In this document: positions 21,231 through 33,235 of the stretch, piece by piece
How the letters are laid out: each line of letters begins with the position of its first letter
How positions within the stretch are numbered: position 1 is the stretch's first letter
DNA from: Cyanophora paradoxa
Lineage: Eukaryota; Glaucocystophyceae; Cyanophorales; Cyanophoraceae
NCBI GenBank assembly: GCA_004431415.1
Contig: QPMI01000557.1
Span: forward strand, 1-64,000
DNA length: 64,000 nucleotides
Direction of reading: 5' to 3'
Notes under the pieces: model-generated
Database searches by the model: none
Seen by the model: only the letters and a program-made list of their open reading frames with translations
Told to the model about the DNA's origin: nothing
Position numbers and translations under genes: made by a program

Positions 21231-24200
21231 CGCGCTGGCCCCCGCCTCCGCCTCCGCCTCCGCCTCCGAGCCGCTCCCGCTCCCGCTCGCGCTCGCGCTG
21301 CCGGCCGCCTCGCTGCCCGACGCCGACCCGCTCCCCGACTCGGAGCCGCCCGCCGCGCCGCCCTCCCCCGCATCCGCTTTCGGGGCCCCGGCGCCGGCTT
21401 GGAGGCTGCCGCCTTGGCCGCCTTGGGAGCCGTGCCCGCCGGCTCCTTGGGGGCGCGGGTGCCGGCGGCGCGGCACCAGCGGCGGCGGTGGATGTCGAGG
21501 CCGAGGGCGCTGCGGAACTCGTTGCCGCACGCCCCGCACCGCACCGCCTCCGCCGCCCCCGCGCCGACCCCCGCCCCGCCATCCGCCTCGCTGTTCCGCG
21601 CGCACGCCTTGCTGTGCACCTTGAGGCCCTGCCGCCCACTCGGCGCCGGCACGCGGGGCGGGGCGGGGCGGGGCTCGTGAAAAGGCACCGCAAGCGAGAG
21701 GCAGCGCTGCCCGCACCGCGTGCACTCGAACGACCCCACGCCGCCGACCCGATTCTCCGCCCCGCCGCCCGTCGAGCGTCGCGCCGCTGCCACCGGCGTC
21801 ACGGCGGCGGTGCGAGGCGCGGGGCGCGCAGCACCGTTCGCCTCGCTGCCGCGAGAGCTCGCCTCCGAGGGCGGTTCCTGCGTCGAGTAGAGCTGGCGTG
21901 GCGTGAGGGCGGGGCGGGGTGGGAGGGGAGGGGGCGGGGCGGGCACGGGGGCCGGGGGCCGGCTGTGGCGCTTGCCCTTGGGCGGGGCCCACGCGACGCC
22001 GTCCAGTCCCTCCTCGCGCCACGCCCCCTGCCGCCCACTCGGCCCCAGCGCCCCGGCCGCAGCGCCCCGGCGCCACCCTGCCCCCGCACCTCTTCCTCCT
22101 CCTGCTCCTGCTTCTCCTCCTCCTCCTGCTCCTCCCCCTCCTCGACCTTTCGCGAGGCGCCGGCGGGAGCCGCCGCTCGCGCCCCGCTGCAGCGTGCGCG
22201 GTGCGGGCCGAGGCCCTTTTTGCCGACGAACTGCTTGCCGCAGCCGGGGCAGGGGATGAGGGGCGGGCGGTAAGCTTCGCCGAGCTTGGCCTTCTGCCGC
22301 GCCTCCTGCGCGAGCCGCCGCTTCTCCCGCTGCCGCTCGTTCCTCGCCTCCCGCTTTGCATCCTCCTCGTCCGCCTCCGCCGTGAGCGCCGGCGGCTTCG
22401 GGCTGGGCTTCTTCCGCGGCGGCGCCTCCTCGTCCTTCGCGGCGCTGCTCGCCTCGCTCTCGCTCGAGCTCCCGTCACCGCTCCGGGAGGCGCCCCGGGC
22501 GAGGGCCATGCCTCGCGCCCCGCTGCAGCTTGCGCGGTGCCGCCCGAGGCCCTTTTTGCCGACGAAATCCTTGCCGCAGCCGGGGCACGGGATGAGGGGC
22601 GCGCGGCGAGCCCCGTCGCCTCCTTCGTTGGCCGAGATAATGACGTGCATGCTGCCCTCCTCCTCGTCCTCCTCCTCCTCCTCCTCGTCCTCGTCTTCCT
22701 CCTCCTCCTCCTCTTCCTCCTCCTCTTTCTCCTCCTCCAGATTGCGTTGCTTCTGGTTGCGCACCCTGCGGCGCGGCGGGGGCGCCGCGGCCGCCTCTCC
22801 GCCCTTGCAGAACTTGACGTGGATGACGAGGCCCTGCGCGGCCGGCTCGGCGCTGGCTGGCGCAGTGGGAAGGGGAGAAGGGGGGACGTGGGGGCGCGAG
22901 GGCGGGAAGGGGGAAGAGGCGAGGAGGGGTGGGGTGTGGGGGTGAGGGTGGGGGTGGGGGGGGGGGGGGGGGGGGTTGGAGGGGGGGGGGGAGGTGGGGG
23001 TGTCGGACCGATGCGGCGATGAAGGTCTTCTTGCAGCGGGGGCAGGTGAGGGAGCGGGCGCCGCCGGAGGGGGTGGGAGGGGCCCGCGGCGAGAGGGTGA
23101 CGGGGGCGGGTCCGGGCTCGTCGGCCGGCTCGTCGGCGGGGCCCTTGCAGTGGCGCTCGTGGATGACGAGGCCGGAGCGCGTCATCAGCGTCCGCCCGCA
23201 CACCGCGCACGCGAACCCGGGCGCATGCGCCGCCGCCTCCTCCTCCTCCTCCTCCGTCTCGGACTCGGGATCGGCCTTGGCCTCGCCGGTGCGCGCCCCG
23301 CCCCGCGACGGCCCCGAGCTGCGCTCCGCCTTCTGCCGCGCCTCCTGCGCGAGCCGCCGCTTCTCCCCCTGCCGCTCCTTCCTCCCCTCCCGCTTTGCAT
23401 CCTCCTCCGCCGTGAGCGCCGGCGGCTTCGGGCTGGGCTTCTTCCGCGCCGGCGCCTCCTCCTCGGAGCTGCCGTCGGTGCTGCGGGAGGCGCGGGGGGC
23501 CTTGCCGCGCCGCGCCCTCTCGGCGGACGAGCCCGCGGCGCCGCTGTCGGCTTTGGCGCCGCCTGTGCAGCCGCCGCGGTGGCGCCCAAGGCCTGCTATC
23601 TCTGCAAACGCCTTGCCGCACTTCGGGCACGCGATCGGCGGCGGCTGGCGCTCGCTGCTGTCGCCGCTTGCCTCCTCGCCTTGGGACGCTCGCCGGAGGG
23701 TCCCGGAGCAGTAGCTGCGGTGCGCGCGGAGACCCTGGGCGCTTCCGAACAGCTGACCGCATCCCGCGCACTTGAACGCGCCCTCCTCCTCCGACGAGCT
23801 GCCGTCCTTGTCCTCCGCCTTGCTGCCTCTCCCGCCTTGCCCGCCGTCGCTGGCTCGGCCAGCCGCCCTGCCCCGCGCCTGCCCCTCCCGCGCGGGGCAC
23901 CGGTGGGCATCGAGGTCGTCCATACCCGAAAACCCGGCCCCGCACAACGCGCAGGAACACACCTCGCTGCCCGCGCTCCCCTCCGACCGCGCTGGCTCCG
24001 TCCGCGCCCTCTTCTTTGCCGCACTCTTCTCCGCCGCCTCGTTGCTGTCGCTCGCAGCTGTTTCTCCAATTTCGATCGCAGGCTTGACTTCATCTCCCGA
24101 CGGCGGGGCAGCCTCGGGTCCCAGCGCCCCTGCAGCGAAGACCAAACGCTTGTGAGCGCGAACGCGCCTGGGGGCCTGCGGGCGGGGCCGGCGAACACTG

Positions 24201-24419
24201 GCTCTTCGGGTCATTCAATGGTGCGTCGCCGTTGTTCTTGAGCGTCTTCCTGACGAGGCCGGCCTCGAAGGCTGCGTCGACCTCGCTGCGCCACGACTTC
24301 GGCTTCTTCCGCGACCCCAGAAGCGAGTCCCAATGTTCCTCGACGTATTTATATACGTCCTGCTTGCGCGTCGTTGCCTTCTTGCTCGCTTTCAGCAACG
24401 CGCGGATCGCCGTCTGCAC
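21231..24419 (-). CDS. Winged-helix and C2H2 zinc-finger region, probably the N-terminus of the ORC2 gene
   Basis: Starts at ATG 24417-24419 (MQTAIRALLKASKKATTRKQ). The first 70 residues look like a small winged helix (DVYKYVEEHW, SWRSEVDAAFEAGLVRKTLKN). After an intron come at least seven C2H2-like fingers separated by acidic or basic linkers: CALCGAGFSGMDDLDAHRC, CAGCGQLFGSAQGLRAHRSY, CPKCGKAFAEIAGLGRHRG, CAVCGRTLMTRSGLVIHERH, CPRCKKTF, CPGCGKDFVGKKGLGRHRAS, CPGCGKQFVGKKGLGPHRAR, and CGACGNEFRSALGLDIHRRR. A Glu/Asp run lies near 22665-22740. Two changes of frame near 21200 and 21400 both have the sense of one missing base; allowing for them, the frame continues into ORC2. The alternative is a separate zinc-finger gene with its 3' end lost in the GC-rich stretch. 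Confidence 0.6.
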
Positions 24420-25605
24420 AGCGCTCGCCCTGCCGCGCGGGCCGCTGCTCAGCTAGCGAGCTGCAGCAGCGAGCCGCGGTAGAGCGTACCAATCGAGCTC
24501 TTCGTGGGGCGCCATCTGGTTGATAAGCAACGTCCGACGCGAGCGCGGCAAGTCTCGAAATCGTCTACCCCCGCCGCGCCAGCTCTAGCCGCGAGTCCGA
24601 GGGAGTCTAGCCGCCGTTAATCGGCCTTGGGGAAAGGAGAGGCCCTTAGGTCTGTGCGTATCTTGTGGCAAACTTCAAATTGATTTTATAGACAAAATTT
24701 TTAGACCTAGGTACCCATTTTCGACCCTAGGGAGCACGATGGCGGCGCTACTTTTCAAATGCGACACCTCTAACAAGCACTAACAGCACGTCGAGAAGCG
24801 TCGAAAAGCATTTTCCCGGAAAAAAACTCAAAGCGCAAATCACATTGGCCTTCCAAGTCGAAATTTGAAAATTATTAATTTCAAGAGACCGCATCCCATT
24901 CGCTAGGAATTAGTGTCCAAATTAACGGGGCGCCACGATGTCGGCCTGCAAATTTGTATGAGACAGGGTCGCAGTGTGCCACGATGTGGGATTTAAAAGT
25001 ATTTGATGCGTTGATTGAAAGATATTTGAAATAAACAATTTAGACAGAGCCTTATTACTGCGAATTACATTCAAATGATTCATAGATAATTATTAACCAC
25101 CTCCAAAAAGCGCCGAAAGTCGTTTCCATTCAGCTGAACTTCGGAAACGACCAATGGGCCCCTCGGGGCCTGTGCTCGGTACAACTGCGGCCGATTGGGC
25201 CCCGCATCGATCTCTGTACCCTTGCGGCACAATTCTGTACCCTCTTTACTTGAGTGTGTACCCTTGCCGAGTGGACCCCCCTGTTTCTCCTCCCCCCTCC
25301 CCCGTAACCGCGCGCGGTTGCGGGCCCCCGTTTAAAAACAAAGAGCTCCCACCCTCACGCCTTGAATTCGAAGCCCCAAGACCCAAGGCCACTCCTGCTC
25401 CGCAGGGACTCGCTTGTTAGCAGCCGGAGCCCAGTCGGACCGGCACAATCCGAGCGCTTGCGCATGCTGCTCATTTACTGTTGTTTGCGAGCGTGCTGCG
25501 TCTTCATTTGTACTTGTATCTGAAACTGACCTCACCTGACCTGACCTGCCTGCCTGAGCCTGCACCCTTCCTACTGCTTTCCTACGCCGGATCTTGTGTC
25601 TGCCG
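24420..25605. other. Intergenic region with an AT-rich island, no gene seen
   Basis: Nearly 1.2 kb between the zinc-finger/ORC2 start and the end of the WD40 gene. Bases 24650-25130 are clearly AT-richer than the surroundings and carry short A/T runs but no coding frame. It should hold the promoter of the zinc-finger/ORC2 gene and the 3' region of the WD40 gene. Confidence 0.5.
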
Positions 25606-28600
25606 CTAGCCGAAGCGCGCCTCCCGCGCCGACTTCCCTCCCGCCGTCTCCGTCTTGGATTTCCTGCGGGGCCCGTGAGCGCCCCGCCCGTCGCCCCAGG
25701 GGCGGGAGCGCAGCACGGGCGCACATCCGGGAGGCCTTGTGGCCCGCGCCGGATGGCGGCGCGCTGGCGACGGCGGCGGCGGATGCTGCGGTGTCGCGCG
25801 GGGCGGAGGCGTGGGGCGCGTCGAGGGCGCGCAGCTGGTCCTCGAGCTCGCCGAGGCGTATGCCGACGCGCGTGCGGCGCTTGCGCTCCGCCTCCTCCTC
25901 CTCCTCGTCACGGCGCGGGGCCTGGCGGGCGGGCGGCGTGGGCGGGGCGGGGCAGGGCCCCCGCGGCGGGGCGGGGCGGACGGGCTCGGCGGCCTCGAAG
26001 GTCTTGCGTATGATCTTGTCGAAGCCGATCGCCTGCTTCGCCAGGCTCTTCGGCTTCAGCGGCGGGTGCAGAATCTGCGCCCCTGTCACCACGCCCCCCG
26101 CCGCCCCCGCAGCAAGCGCGCGGCAGCACGTGGTAGGGCGTGAACTGCGTCGGGGTGGGGGGTGAGGGGCCGGGGCGGGTGGGGTGCGGGGCGCGGCCGC
26201 ACGGCGGGGTCGCTGTCGGGCTCGGCGACGCTGACGGTGCTCGCGATGGTCGTCAGCGTCGCCGCGCTCGCCGCCGGCGACTTCAGCGAGGAGGTCTCCC
26301 CCGCGCCCCGCCCCGCCGGCACCTCTGCCCGCCCTCAGCGCGGCGCCGGCGCGGGGCCGGGGCGGAGGCCGGGGGCGCGCCGGGGTGGTCGGTGTCGTTC
26401 CAGACGCGGATGGTGCGGTCCCATGAGCAGGAGAGGTACTGGCGCCGCTCGGGGACGTGCACGATGGCGCGGACGGCGTCGGCGTGCCCGGTGTGGATCT
26501 GGAGCGCCTCGCCGGCCACGGGGTCGTACAGGCGGATGTTGAAGTCCTGACTCGAGGCGGCGAGCACGTAGCCGCGGCGGAGGTCGATCCCCAGCGCGTT
26601 CACTCCGCCCCCGCGCGATTTCATCAGCTGCAGCATCGCCCCGCTCTTCGCGTGCCACGTCCGCACTGTCTCGTCCTCCGAGCCCGTCACCTGCGCCCCG
26701 CCCTCACGCCCGCCCCGCGCCCCCGCCCGCCCCCCGCACCCACACGTGGTGCACGGGGTTCCACTTGATGCACCTGCCGGCGGCTCGCGCGGGGCGGGGA
26801 GGCGGGGGCGGGGCGCGGGGGGCGCACGTGACGTCAGCGGTGTGGCCGGTGAGGACGAGGAGGGCCTGCCCCGAGTCGAAGTCCCAGACCTGCACGCCCC
26901 CGCTCGCCAAGTGGCGGCGCGGCTCGGGGCGGCGCCGGCGCCCGCCTTGGCGAGCTTGTCGGCGGAGGAGGTGCCGATCTCGTCGCCGTCGGGGCTGTAG
27001 TCGACGCCCGTGATGAGGTCCGTGTGCGCCTTGGCGATGACGTGCGCCGCCGTCCCCGTCACCAGGTCCCAGTACCGGATCGACATGTCCCACGAGACCG
27101 AGACCTGGGGCGCGTGAGGGGCGCGCGGCGGCGGCTCGGGGCGCGGCCCCCGGCGCACGACGATGTCCTCGACGACGACGAGGCCCACAATGCGGTCGCT
27201 GTGGCCCTCCGTTGCCTCCCCGGACCCCGCCGCCGCCCCCGCCGGCCCGCGACCCCCCCCGGGGGTGGGCCCGGCGGGGCGCGCCTGGGTGCGGAAGATG
27301 AACTTTGGGGTGTCGGACATGTCCATCTGCAGGCTCCCGCTCGCCGTCGTCCACACGCCTGCGGACGCTGGGGCCGGCGGGGCGGCGCGGGGCCGCGGGG
27401 GCGCGGGGCGCACGGATGGTGCAGTCGTCCGAGGCGGTGACGAGGGTGCCGGAGCGCTTGACGGGGAGGCCCGAGGGGGTCCCCGGCGACCCCAGGTCCT
27501 CGCTGTTGGTCACGAACGTCCCGTCCCGCTCCACTGCCGCCCGCCCCTCCTCCTCCCTGTACTCCCGGAACGCCATGCAGAGGACGGACCCGGCGTGCTG
27601 CGGCCCGTTGGCCCCACCCTGCCCCCCGCCCCGCCGCCCCCGCGCACCTGCGTCTTGATGACCTCCTGGCTGGGGGAGAGTGAGGCGGGGGGCGGAAGGG
27701 GGGCGGGGCGGGGCGGGGGCACCAGGAGTAGAGGTCGGTGGTGACCTGGGAGGAGGCCTCCCAGCGGCGGACGCTCCCGTCGGCGGAGGCGCTGTAGACG
27801 GACGAGCCGTAGGCGACGCACAGCGACTCCACCCACTCCTCGCCGCCCCGCACGATCCGCTTCGCCCCGCACCCGTTGAACTGCGCCGCCCCGTCGCCCC
27901 CCGCCCCGCCTGCGCGCCGCCGGCCGGGGCACCTTCCAGAGGACGAGGTGGCGCCCGGAGGTGGTGCCGACGACTTCCTGCGGGGGGCTCGCGGGGGCGG
28001 GGGCGGGGGCCGGCGGGGCGCGGGGGGCGCCTGGGTGTCGGGGAAGGGGAAGAAGGCGAGGTAGGCGGCGTCGCCGCACTCGGGCGGGGCCAGCGAGGGC
28101 ACGAACTCCGTCACGTTCATCCCCGTCCGCGGGTCGTACACCGCCGGCTCCGGCGAGCTGCCCCGTCTCACGCCCCCGCCCCCGTCCCCGCCCCCGCGCC
28201 CCCGCGCACCTCGCGGCGATGAGCAGCTGGCGGGTGGCCGGCACGTAGCAGACCCCCGTGATCGCCTCGCTGCCGGCCCCTCAGCGCCGGCAGCCGGGTG
28301 GCGCGGCGGGGCGCGAGCGCACCTGAAGCCCTCGAACTTCTGCAGGGCCTTGCCGTCCTGGGACCAGATCTGGGGGCGGGTGAGGGGGGTGCGGGAGGGG
28401 TGGGGGCGGGGGGCGGGGCGGGCCTTGGCGGAGCCGTCGAAGGAGCCGGTGATGAGCCAGTTGTTGACGTTGTCGAAGGCCACGCACGAGATCGCCCCGT
28501 CGTGCGCCCGCATGATCGTCGTGTACTGCCGCCCCCGTCACCCCCGCCCACTCCGCCCCATCCCCCCCCCCCCATCCCCCCCCTCCCCCCCCTCCCCCCC

Positions 28601-29629
28601 CCTCCCCCCCCCCCCCCCCCCCCCCCCCCCGCCGCCCCATTCCGCCCCGCCCTGTTCCGCCCGGCGCCACACCTTCCGTGGGTTCTCGGAGTCGTAGATG
28701 CAGACGGTGCCGTCGTAGCTGGCGAGGGCAGTGTGGGCGAGGCGGGGCGGGCAGCGAGGCGGGCGCACCCGCCCGAGTAGATCTTGCCGTGGTCGCTACA
28801 CACGATGCTCCGGATGAGATCCTGCGGTGCGCCGGCGTGAGGGCCGGGGCGGGGGCGGGGACGGGCGCCGGGCCTTGTGGGACTTGAGGGTGTGGAGGAG
28901 CTTGAGGGGGATCTTCTCCTGGGTCGACTTGACTACCAGGTTCCCCTCCTCCTCAATGCTGTACACCCGCATTTCCTTGTTGAAGCCTGCCGCCCCGCCC
29001 TCAGCCCCGCCCGCCCCGCGCGCCACTCCCCCCCACCTGCTATCAGATAGTTCTTCTTGTGCTCCAGCGCGAGACAGTAGATCGGCTCGTTGATCTGCGC
29101 GCGCAAAGATTCGGGCCGCGCAGAAAGCCGGCGCGGGCGTCCCGCGCACCTTCTCCGTCCATGTCACCTCGCACTTGTTATTCCACACCTTGATCTTCCC
29201 ATCAACGGAGCTCGAGAAGAGCAGCCGGTTCAGCGTGCTTCGCTCAGCTGTCAGCGTCCGGGGAGCCGCAAACATCGAAGGGGATGCGCACCTGTAGATC
29301 AAGCCAGTGACCCAGCCGGAATGCTCATGCAGCGTTCGTAGAAACTCCCCGGTCTCGCTGTGCCAGACCTTGATGCGAGAGTCTGGCGGAGATGGGTGAG
29401 CCGGGTCAAGAATACGGGCGATGCACGCGAGCGCAGCGCCGCAAGCGTTAGCTATGGGGCACTTAAGCGCAGCCAGCGCCTCTCGACACACGCCCGGCGC
29501 TTGCAGAGCCCGGGGCACGCCCTAACCTGCCAGTCCGGTGTAAAGTTCACGCCGGAACGGGTTGATGGCGACAGAGAGGATGTTCGAATCGGCTGCTTCG
29601 TGCAGCACCCTCCTTACTTCTAAGCTCAT
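25606..29629 (-). CDS. Large WD40-repeat protein
   Basis: A beta-propeller scaffold. Start MSLEVRRVLHEAADSNILSV at 29629; about fifteen short introns; stop at 25606-25608. At least eleven WD-type blades are visible, for example DSRIKVWHSETGEF, SVDGKIKVWNNKCEV, SYDGTVCIYDSENPRKVW, GSFDGSAKIWSQDGKAL, TSGRHLVLWKVP, SADGSVRRWEASSQV, SWDMSIRYWDLVTGTA, VQVWDFDSGQALL, GSEDETVRTWHAKSGAM, SSQDFNIRLYDPVAGEAL and CSWDRTIRVWND. This is enough for two propellers. The C-terminus (KSLAKQAIGFDKIIRKTFEA) is helical, then basic/acidic (RRDEEEEEAERKRR). An intron near 28540-28640 contains a very long C run. I cannot assign it to a named WD40 family. It shares a 305-base divergent promoter with the ciliary coiled-coil gene, so a ciliary role is possible but unproven. 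Confidence 0.8.
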
Positions 29630-29934
29630 CGTTAGCTAACTTACAACAGAGGCCGACGACCTGCGGCCTAGAAGCTACTCGGATTCCAGGGTCCAATTGG
29701 TTTCGTCGGCCTAGCGCAATGAATTGGCAGGCCGCAGGGGGAGCTGCAGCGCCGCGCGGAGCGAAAGCCAGCTGCGGGCCTGCGGCTGAGCTGCCAGCTG
29801 TCGGGGTACGCAAACGTGCGAAGCCAGAACCAGCCACCACTGGAGGCCAGGCACTCACTAGACGCAGACGCGCAAGCCCACGCACAAAACGACGACAGGA
29901 GGACGTGCAGCCCTAAGCGGGCAGCTGCTGCGAA
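29630..29934. promoter_or_regulatory. Shared divergent promoter region of the WD40 and CCDC42-like genes
   Basis: Only 305 bases separate the two start codons, which face away from each other. GC content is lower than in the coding DNA. No TATA box is obvious. Several CAGCTG/GCAGCT motifs are present. Confidence 0.45.
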
Positions 29935-31686
29935 ATGGCGTCCCCAAGCGCGACGATGAGCGGGGCCCAATCCGTTCTCATGCAAGAGTACGTGAGCAAG
30001 TTGAACAGCAAGAAGTGAGCCGCCCTTGGCGCGCCTCTGCGCTCTCCTAGCTAGAGCTGCGACTAGCGTGCGCCGAGCTGCGCTCGGCCGCGAGGTCGCC
30101 TGGCCGCCATCTGGAGGAAGGCGTTTTGTATGCTGCACGCTGGGCCGGAGGCAGCTTGCTAGCTGGAGAGGATTGGACGATCTGACACCGCGCTTCGCAG
30201 GAACCTCCCACGATACCTGAACATGGACAACGTATCGCCAGCGACGAGGCTTTTGGAGAAGAGGAGGCAGATGTTTGAAGTGCAGGAGGCGTTGGAGGCG
30301 CAGAAGGAGGAGTTCGCGAGGAGAGAAGAGCTGTTCAAGCGAAGGGAAGAAGCGCTCAAGAAGAAGGACCTTGAGCTGCAGGAATCCCTTATCAAGTTCA
30401 GCAAGTTCCTGCAGGCGAGCCCGCCGCGCGTCGCCGCCGGGAGCGGGGCTGGTGGCGCCTCGTCTCCCCTGGTTTGATTCTGACGACCTGCGCCGTACGC
30501 GCGTGCAGGAGAACGACGCTAAGCGGCAAAGAGCGGAGAAGAAGGTAGGCGAGGCGCGGCGGAGGGGCCGGGGCGCGCGCTGAGGGTGTGAGCAGGCGGC
30601 GGACGAGGTGGCGCTGCGTGTGAAGCGCGAAGGGGAGATCGCGAAGCTGCGAGCGGAGCTCGAGAAGCTGAAGAAGGACAAGCAGACGAGTTACACGATG
30701 CTGGGCAAGGGTGCGCGCGGGTTGATAGCGTGGCGGGGCGGGGGCGGGGGTGGGGAGCGAGGGGTCGGGGCTGGCAGGGATGAACTACCAGAAGTTCCTG
30801 GAGAGCGTGCTGGAGGTGACGGAGGAGTACCCCGAGATCAACGACCTGCTCATGCGCTACGCCACCCTTGAGGCCACGAACCGCGACCTCGTCGATAAGG
30901 CCCGCCGCCCCGCGCGCCGCGCCGCGGGCGGGCGGCTGAGGGGCGCGCAGGCGGCGAAGAGCGCGATGGAGATGGAGAACCACAGGAAGATGCTCTCGGA
31001 CTTCGTCAAGGAGAAGATGAACGAGATCCTGGGGTACAACAACGACATCGCGGCGCTGCAGAAGGAGCTGGAGCGGCGGACGCTGGAGGCGCAGAACCTG
31101 CAGGCCAAGCTCGACCAGGACGTGCAGGAGCACGCCAAGAAGACCACCGAGCTCGGCCAGATCCGCATGTGCGCCGCCCGCTCCGCGCCCCCGCCTCGCG
31201 CCCCGCCTCTCAGGCGGCGGCAGGGCGTGCGAGAACATCTTCCAGCGCGTCTTCTCCCGCAAGGGCCCCAACTCGCGCATGCCGCCCCTCGAGGGCAGCA
31301 CCGAGGAGCGCATCCTCGGCCAGCTCAAGGTCAGCGCTGCCCCACCCCGCCCCGCCCCACTTTCTCCGAACCCCTGGCGCAGCACATCGGAGAGAAGATG
31401 GACGACTACTGGAGCATCGTCAAGGGGGTCCGTCGACGCCGCCGCCCCCGCCCCCCCCCCCCCCCCCCCTCGTCTCCCCGCCGCCGCCCATGACGCGCCC
31501 CTGCAGGCCTCAAAGGAGTCTCACAAGGGCGCTGCCGCAGCGGCCTCCGCCAGCGCAGGCGTGCCGGCCGCAGCCGTAGGGGGAGGCACTGTGGGGGGCG
31601 GGGCGAGCCAGCGCAACGCAGAGCCCGCCACCCGCGCCGGCCCAGGAGCCTACTACGGAGGCAGCAACTCCGTTGTAGCTCGATAG
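29935..31686 (+). CDS. CCDC42/CFAP73 (DUF4200) family ciliary coiled-coil protein
   Basis: Start MASPSATMSGAQSV at 29935; the first intron runs from about 30016 to 30199. The second exon carries the DUF4200 signature: LLEKRRQMFEVQEALEAQ, RREELFKRREEALKKKDLEL and ESLIKFSKFLQ, continuing after an intron with ENDAKRQRAEKK. Later exons give MNYQKFLESVLEVTEEYPEI, KMLSDFVKEKMNEILGYNND, CENIFQRVFSRKGPNSR and HIGEKMDDYWSIVKG. CCDC42 and CFAP73/MIA2 proteins belong to the axonemal assembly or regulatory apparatus of cilia, where they work as coiled-coil scaffolds. Almost the whole protein is helical. Two introns look GC-AG (starting after CAG at about 30416 and at 30900-30950). With CEP120, it shows that the organism builds flagella. 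Confidence 0.8.
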
Positions 31687-32178
31687 CTACGGCGACCCGC
31701 AGCGAGATGTCGGACATTCACCACAGTTTCTGACACTGCTCTAGTGTTTCCCCCTAAGGGTCCGGCACCCCCCGGGTTCCAGCACGTAGCGTGTAGCTAC
31801 CGTGTGAAGAGCAGCTCCGTAGGGTCCGGCACCCCCCGGGTTCCAGCACGTAGCGTGTAGCTACCGTGTGAAGAGCAGCTCCGTAGTCCCCCCCCCCCCC
31901 CACAGTGCTGCTCTTCACACGGTAGCTAAGTCCCAAGTTCTTGATCCCACCCCTCCATCACGTCTTACGCCCCTGTCCGATCTTTCTCGACGCTTTAGTC
32001 CTTGAATAAAGCAGAGAACTGTGTCCTTTGGCGCGAGGATCGACCTCTAGCAGCTGCGATTCGTCTTCGAGAACTGTGGGGCGCCATACTATGATACGTT
32101 GGTAGGGGGCATCTGGGTCCGGAAGCGTGACGGGATGGAGATGGGTGAGCGGAAAGGGAGGGAATAAGAGGCTACAGG
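31687..32178. other. Convergent intergenic region with direct and inverted repeats
   Basis: Contains a 65-base direct repeat (starting at 31758 and 31823) and, after a C run, an inverted copy of its 21-base AGCTACCGTG...GAGCAGC core at about 31907-31927. Transcripts from either side could fold into a strong hairpin. No gene seen. Confidence 0.7.
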
Positions 32179-32707
32179 CTACTTCTTCTTGGGCCTCTTC
32201 TCGTTCTCGTCGGGCGGCACGTAGTTGGGATCGGGCGGAGTCCACGTCGCCGTGTGCCGGTATAGAGGGAAGAGTGTGCTGTCCTGCACCATCGCAGCTT
32301 TTCGGAGATCCGACGGGAGCGCCCGAATCGCTGACTGCTTGCAGCGCAGCATCCTGTTCATCGCGCCCATCTGCCGATTGTGCTCGAGCAGCATCTCCCG
32401 GCTGTACCGCTTCGCCAGCGCCATGTTCGCTGCAAGCTCCTCGGGGCTTCGCTTTGGAAGCGGATCCTGTGGAAACTGATAGAACTTGAGCCAAACCTGC
32501 GGGGCCGCGAGTGTCATGCGAGCTGCGGAGGGCTTCGCGGCCGGGCGCGAGCGAGCGTTTGGGACGACGGCCGCAATGACGCACCTCCGTCTTCCAATCG
32601 CGTTTCGGCCCCTCCTTAGCCGAGCGGCGAACCGCCGTTCCCTCCGCTTCCTTTGCGAGGCGCATCGGCATGGCGCCGCGCGCGAGGCCGGCGCTTCGCC
32701 GCAGCAT
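32179..32707 (-). CDS. Mitochondrial large-subunit ribosomal protein mL40-like
   Basis: Two exons, 32707-32585 and 32496-32179, joined in phase by an 88-base GT-AG intron, giving 146 residues. Exon 1 encodes a typical mitochondrial presequence (MLRRSAGLARGAMPMRLAKE: arginines, alanines, no acids at the start). Exon 2 has VWLKFYQFPQDPLPKRS, AKRYSREMLLEHNRQM, SAIRALPSDLRKAAMV and FPLYRHTATWTPPDPNY, which I recognise as the mL40 pattern of a helix followed by the P-x-x-R / TPP segment. The C-terminus is basic (KRPKKK). The role would be a structural part of the mitochondrial ribosome. The family call is good, but I would not exclude another small mitoribosomal protein. Confidence 0.65.
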
Positions 32708-33235
32708 CGCTTTCCTTAGCTTGCCTGCAAGACGGCTCCGCCGCTGTGCCGCTCTGGAGCGATTTCTGTTAATGCCGTGAACGAAGTGTGCTCTACCCTG
32801 CGCCTTCGTTCGCTGCGGTTTAGGTTCGCCGCGCCTCCGGTTCGTATTCCGCCAGGGGGATCGCGCCCCCCTTCCAAGTTCAGATGGCCCTAGGCCTGCT
32901 GCGCATGCGCATTCCCGGCCGCAGTGCCTTGCCCAGCCGTAGGTCACCGTTGTCGACGCAGTGCGTTGTCGACGTCCGCAGTTCAACGGTTAGTATGCCC
33001 GTGTTTTTAATGTGCAATATTGATGCCCATGCTCAGCTCGCCTCGCTAGCTCCATTGAACCATGCTCAGCGGCTGTAGTCTCCGGATCCCCACTGCCAGC
33101 TACATTGACCATGATCGTCCAACGGTCAAGAGGGCCTCCGCGGCCGAGCCCTGGGGATTCGCAGAACTGCGGGCGGTGCAGTGCGCATGCGCAGAGCCTA
33201 AGAGGCGGCAGCTAGGTCAGGCGCGCGAGCTGCGG
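32708..33235. other. Intergenic region, no gene seen
   Basis: About 530 bases between two minus-strand genes, of moderate GC. It should hold the mL40 promoter and the eIF2B epsilon terminator. No coding frame with protein-like composition. Confidence 0.5.

Noticed and set aside
24650-25130. AT-rich island as a decayed transposon
   Set aside because: No terminal repeats, target-site copies or residual coding similarity could be found by eye.
32486-32719. Plus-strand open frames over the mL40-like gene
   Set aside because: The minus-strand two-exon model gives a presequence and a recognisable ribosomal protein in phase; the plus-strand frames are shadows.
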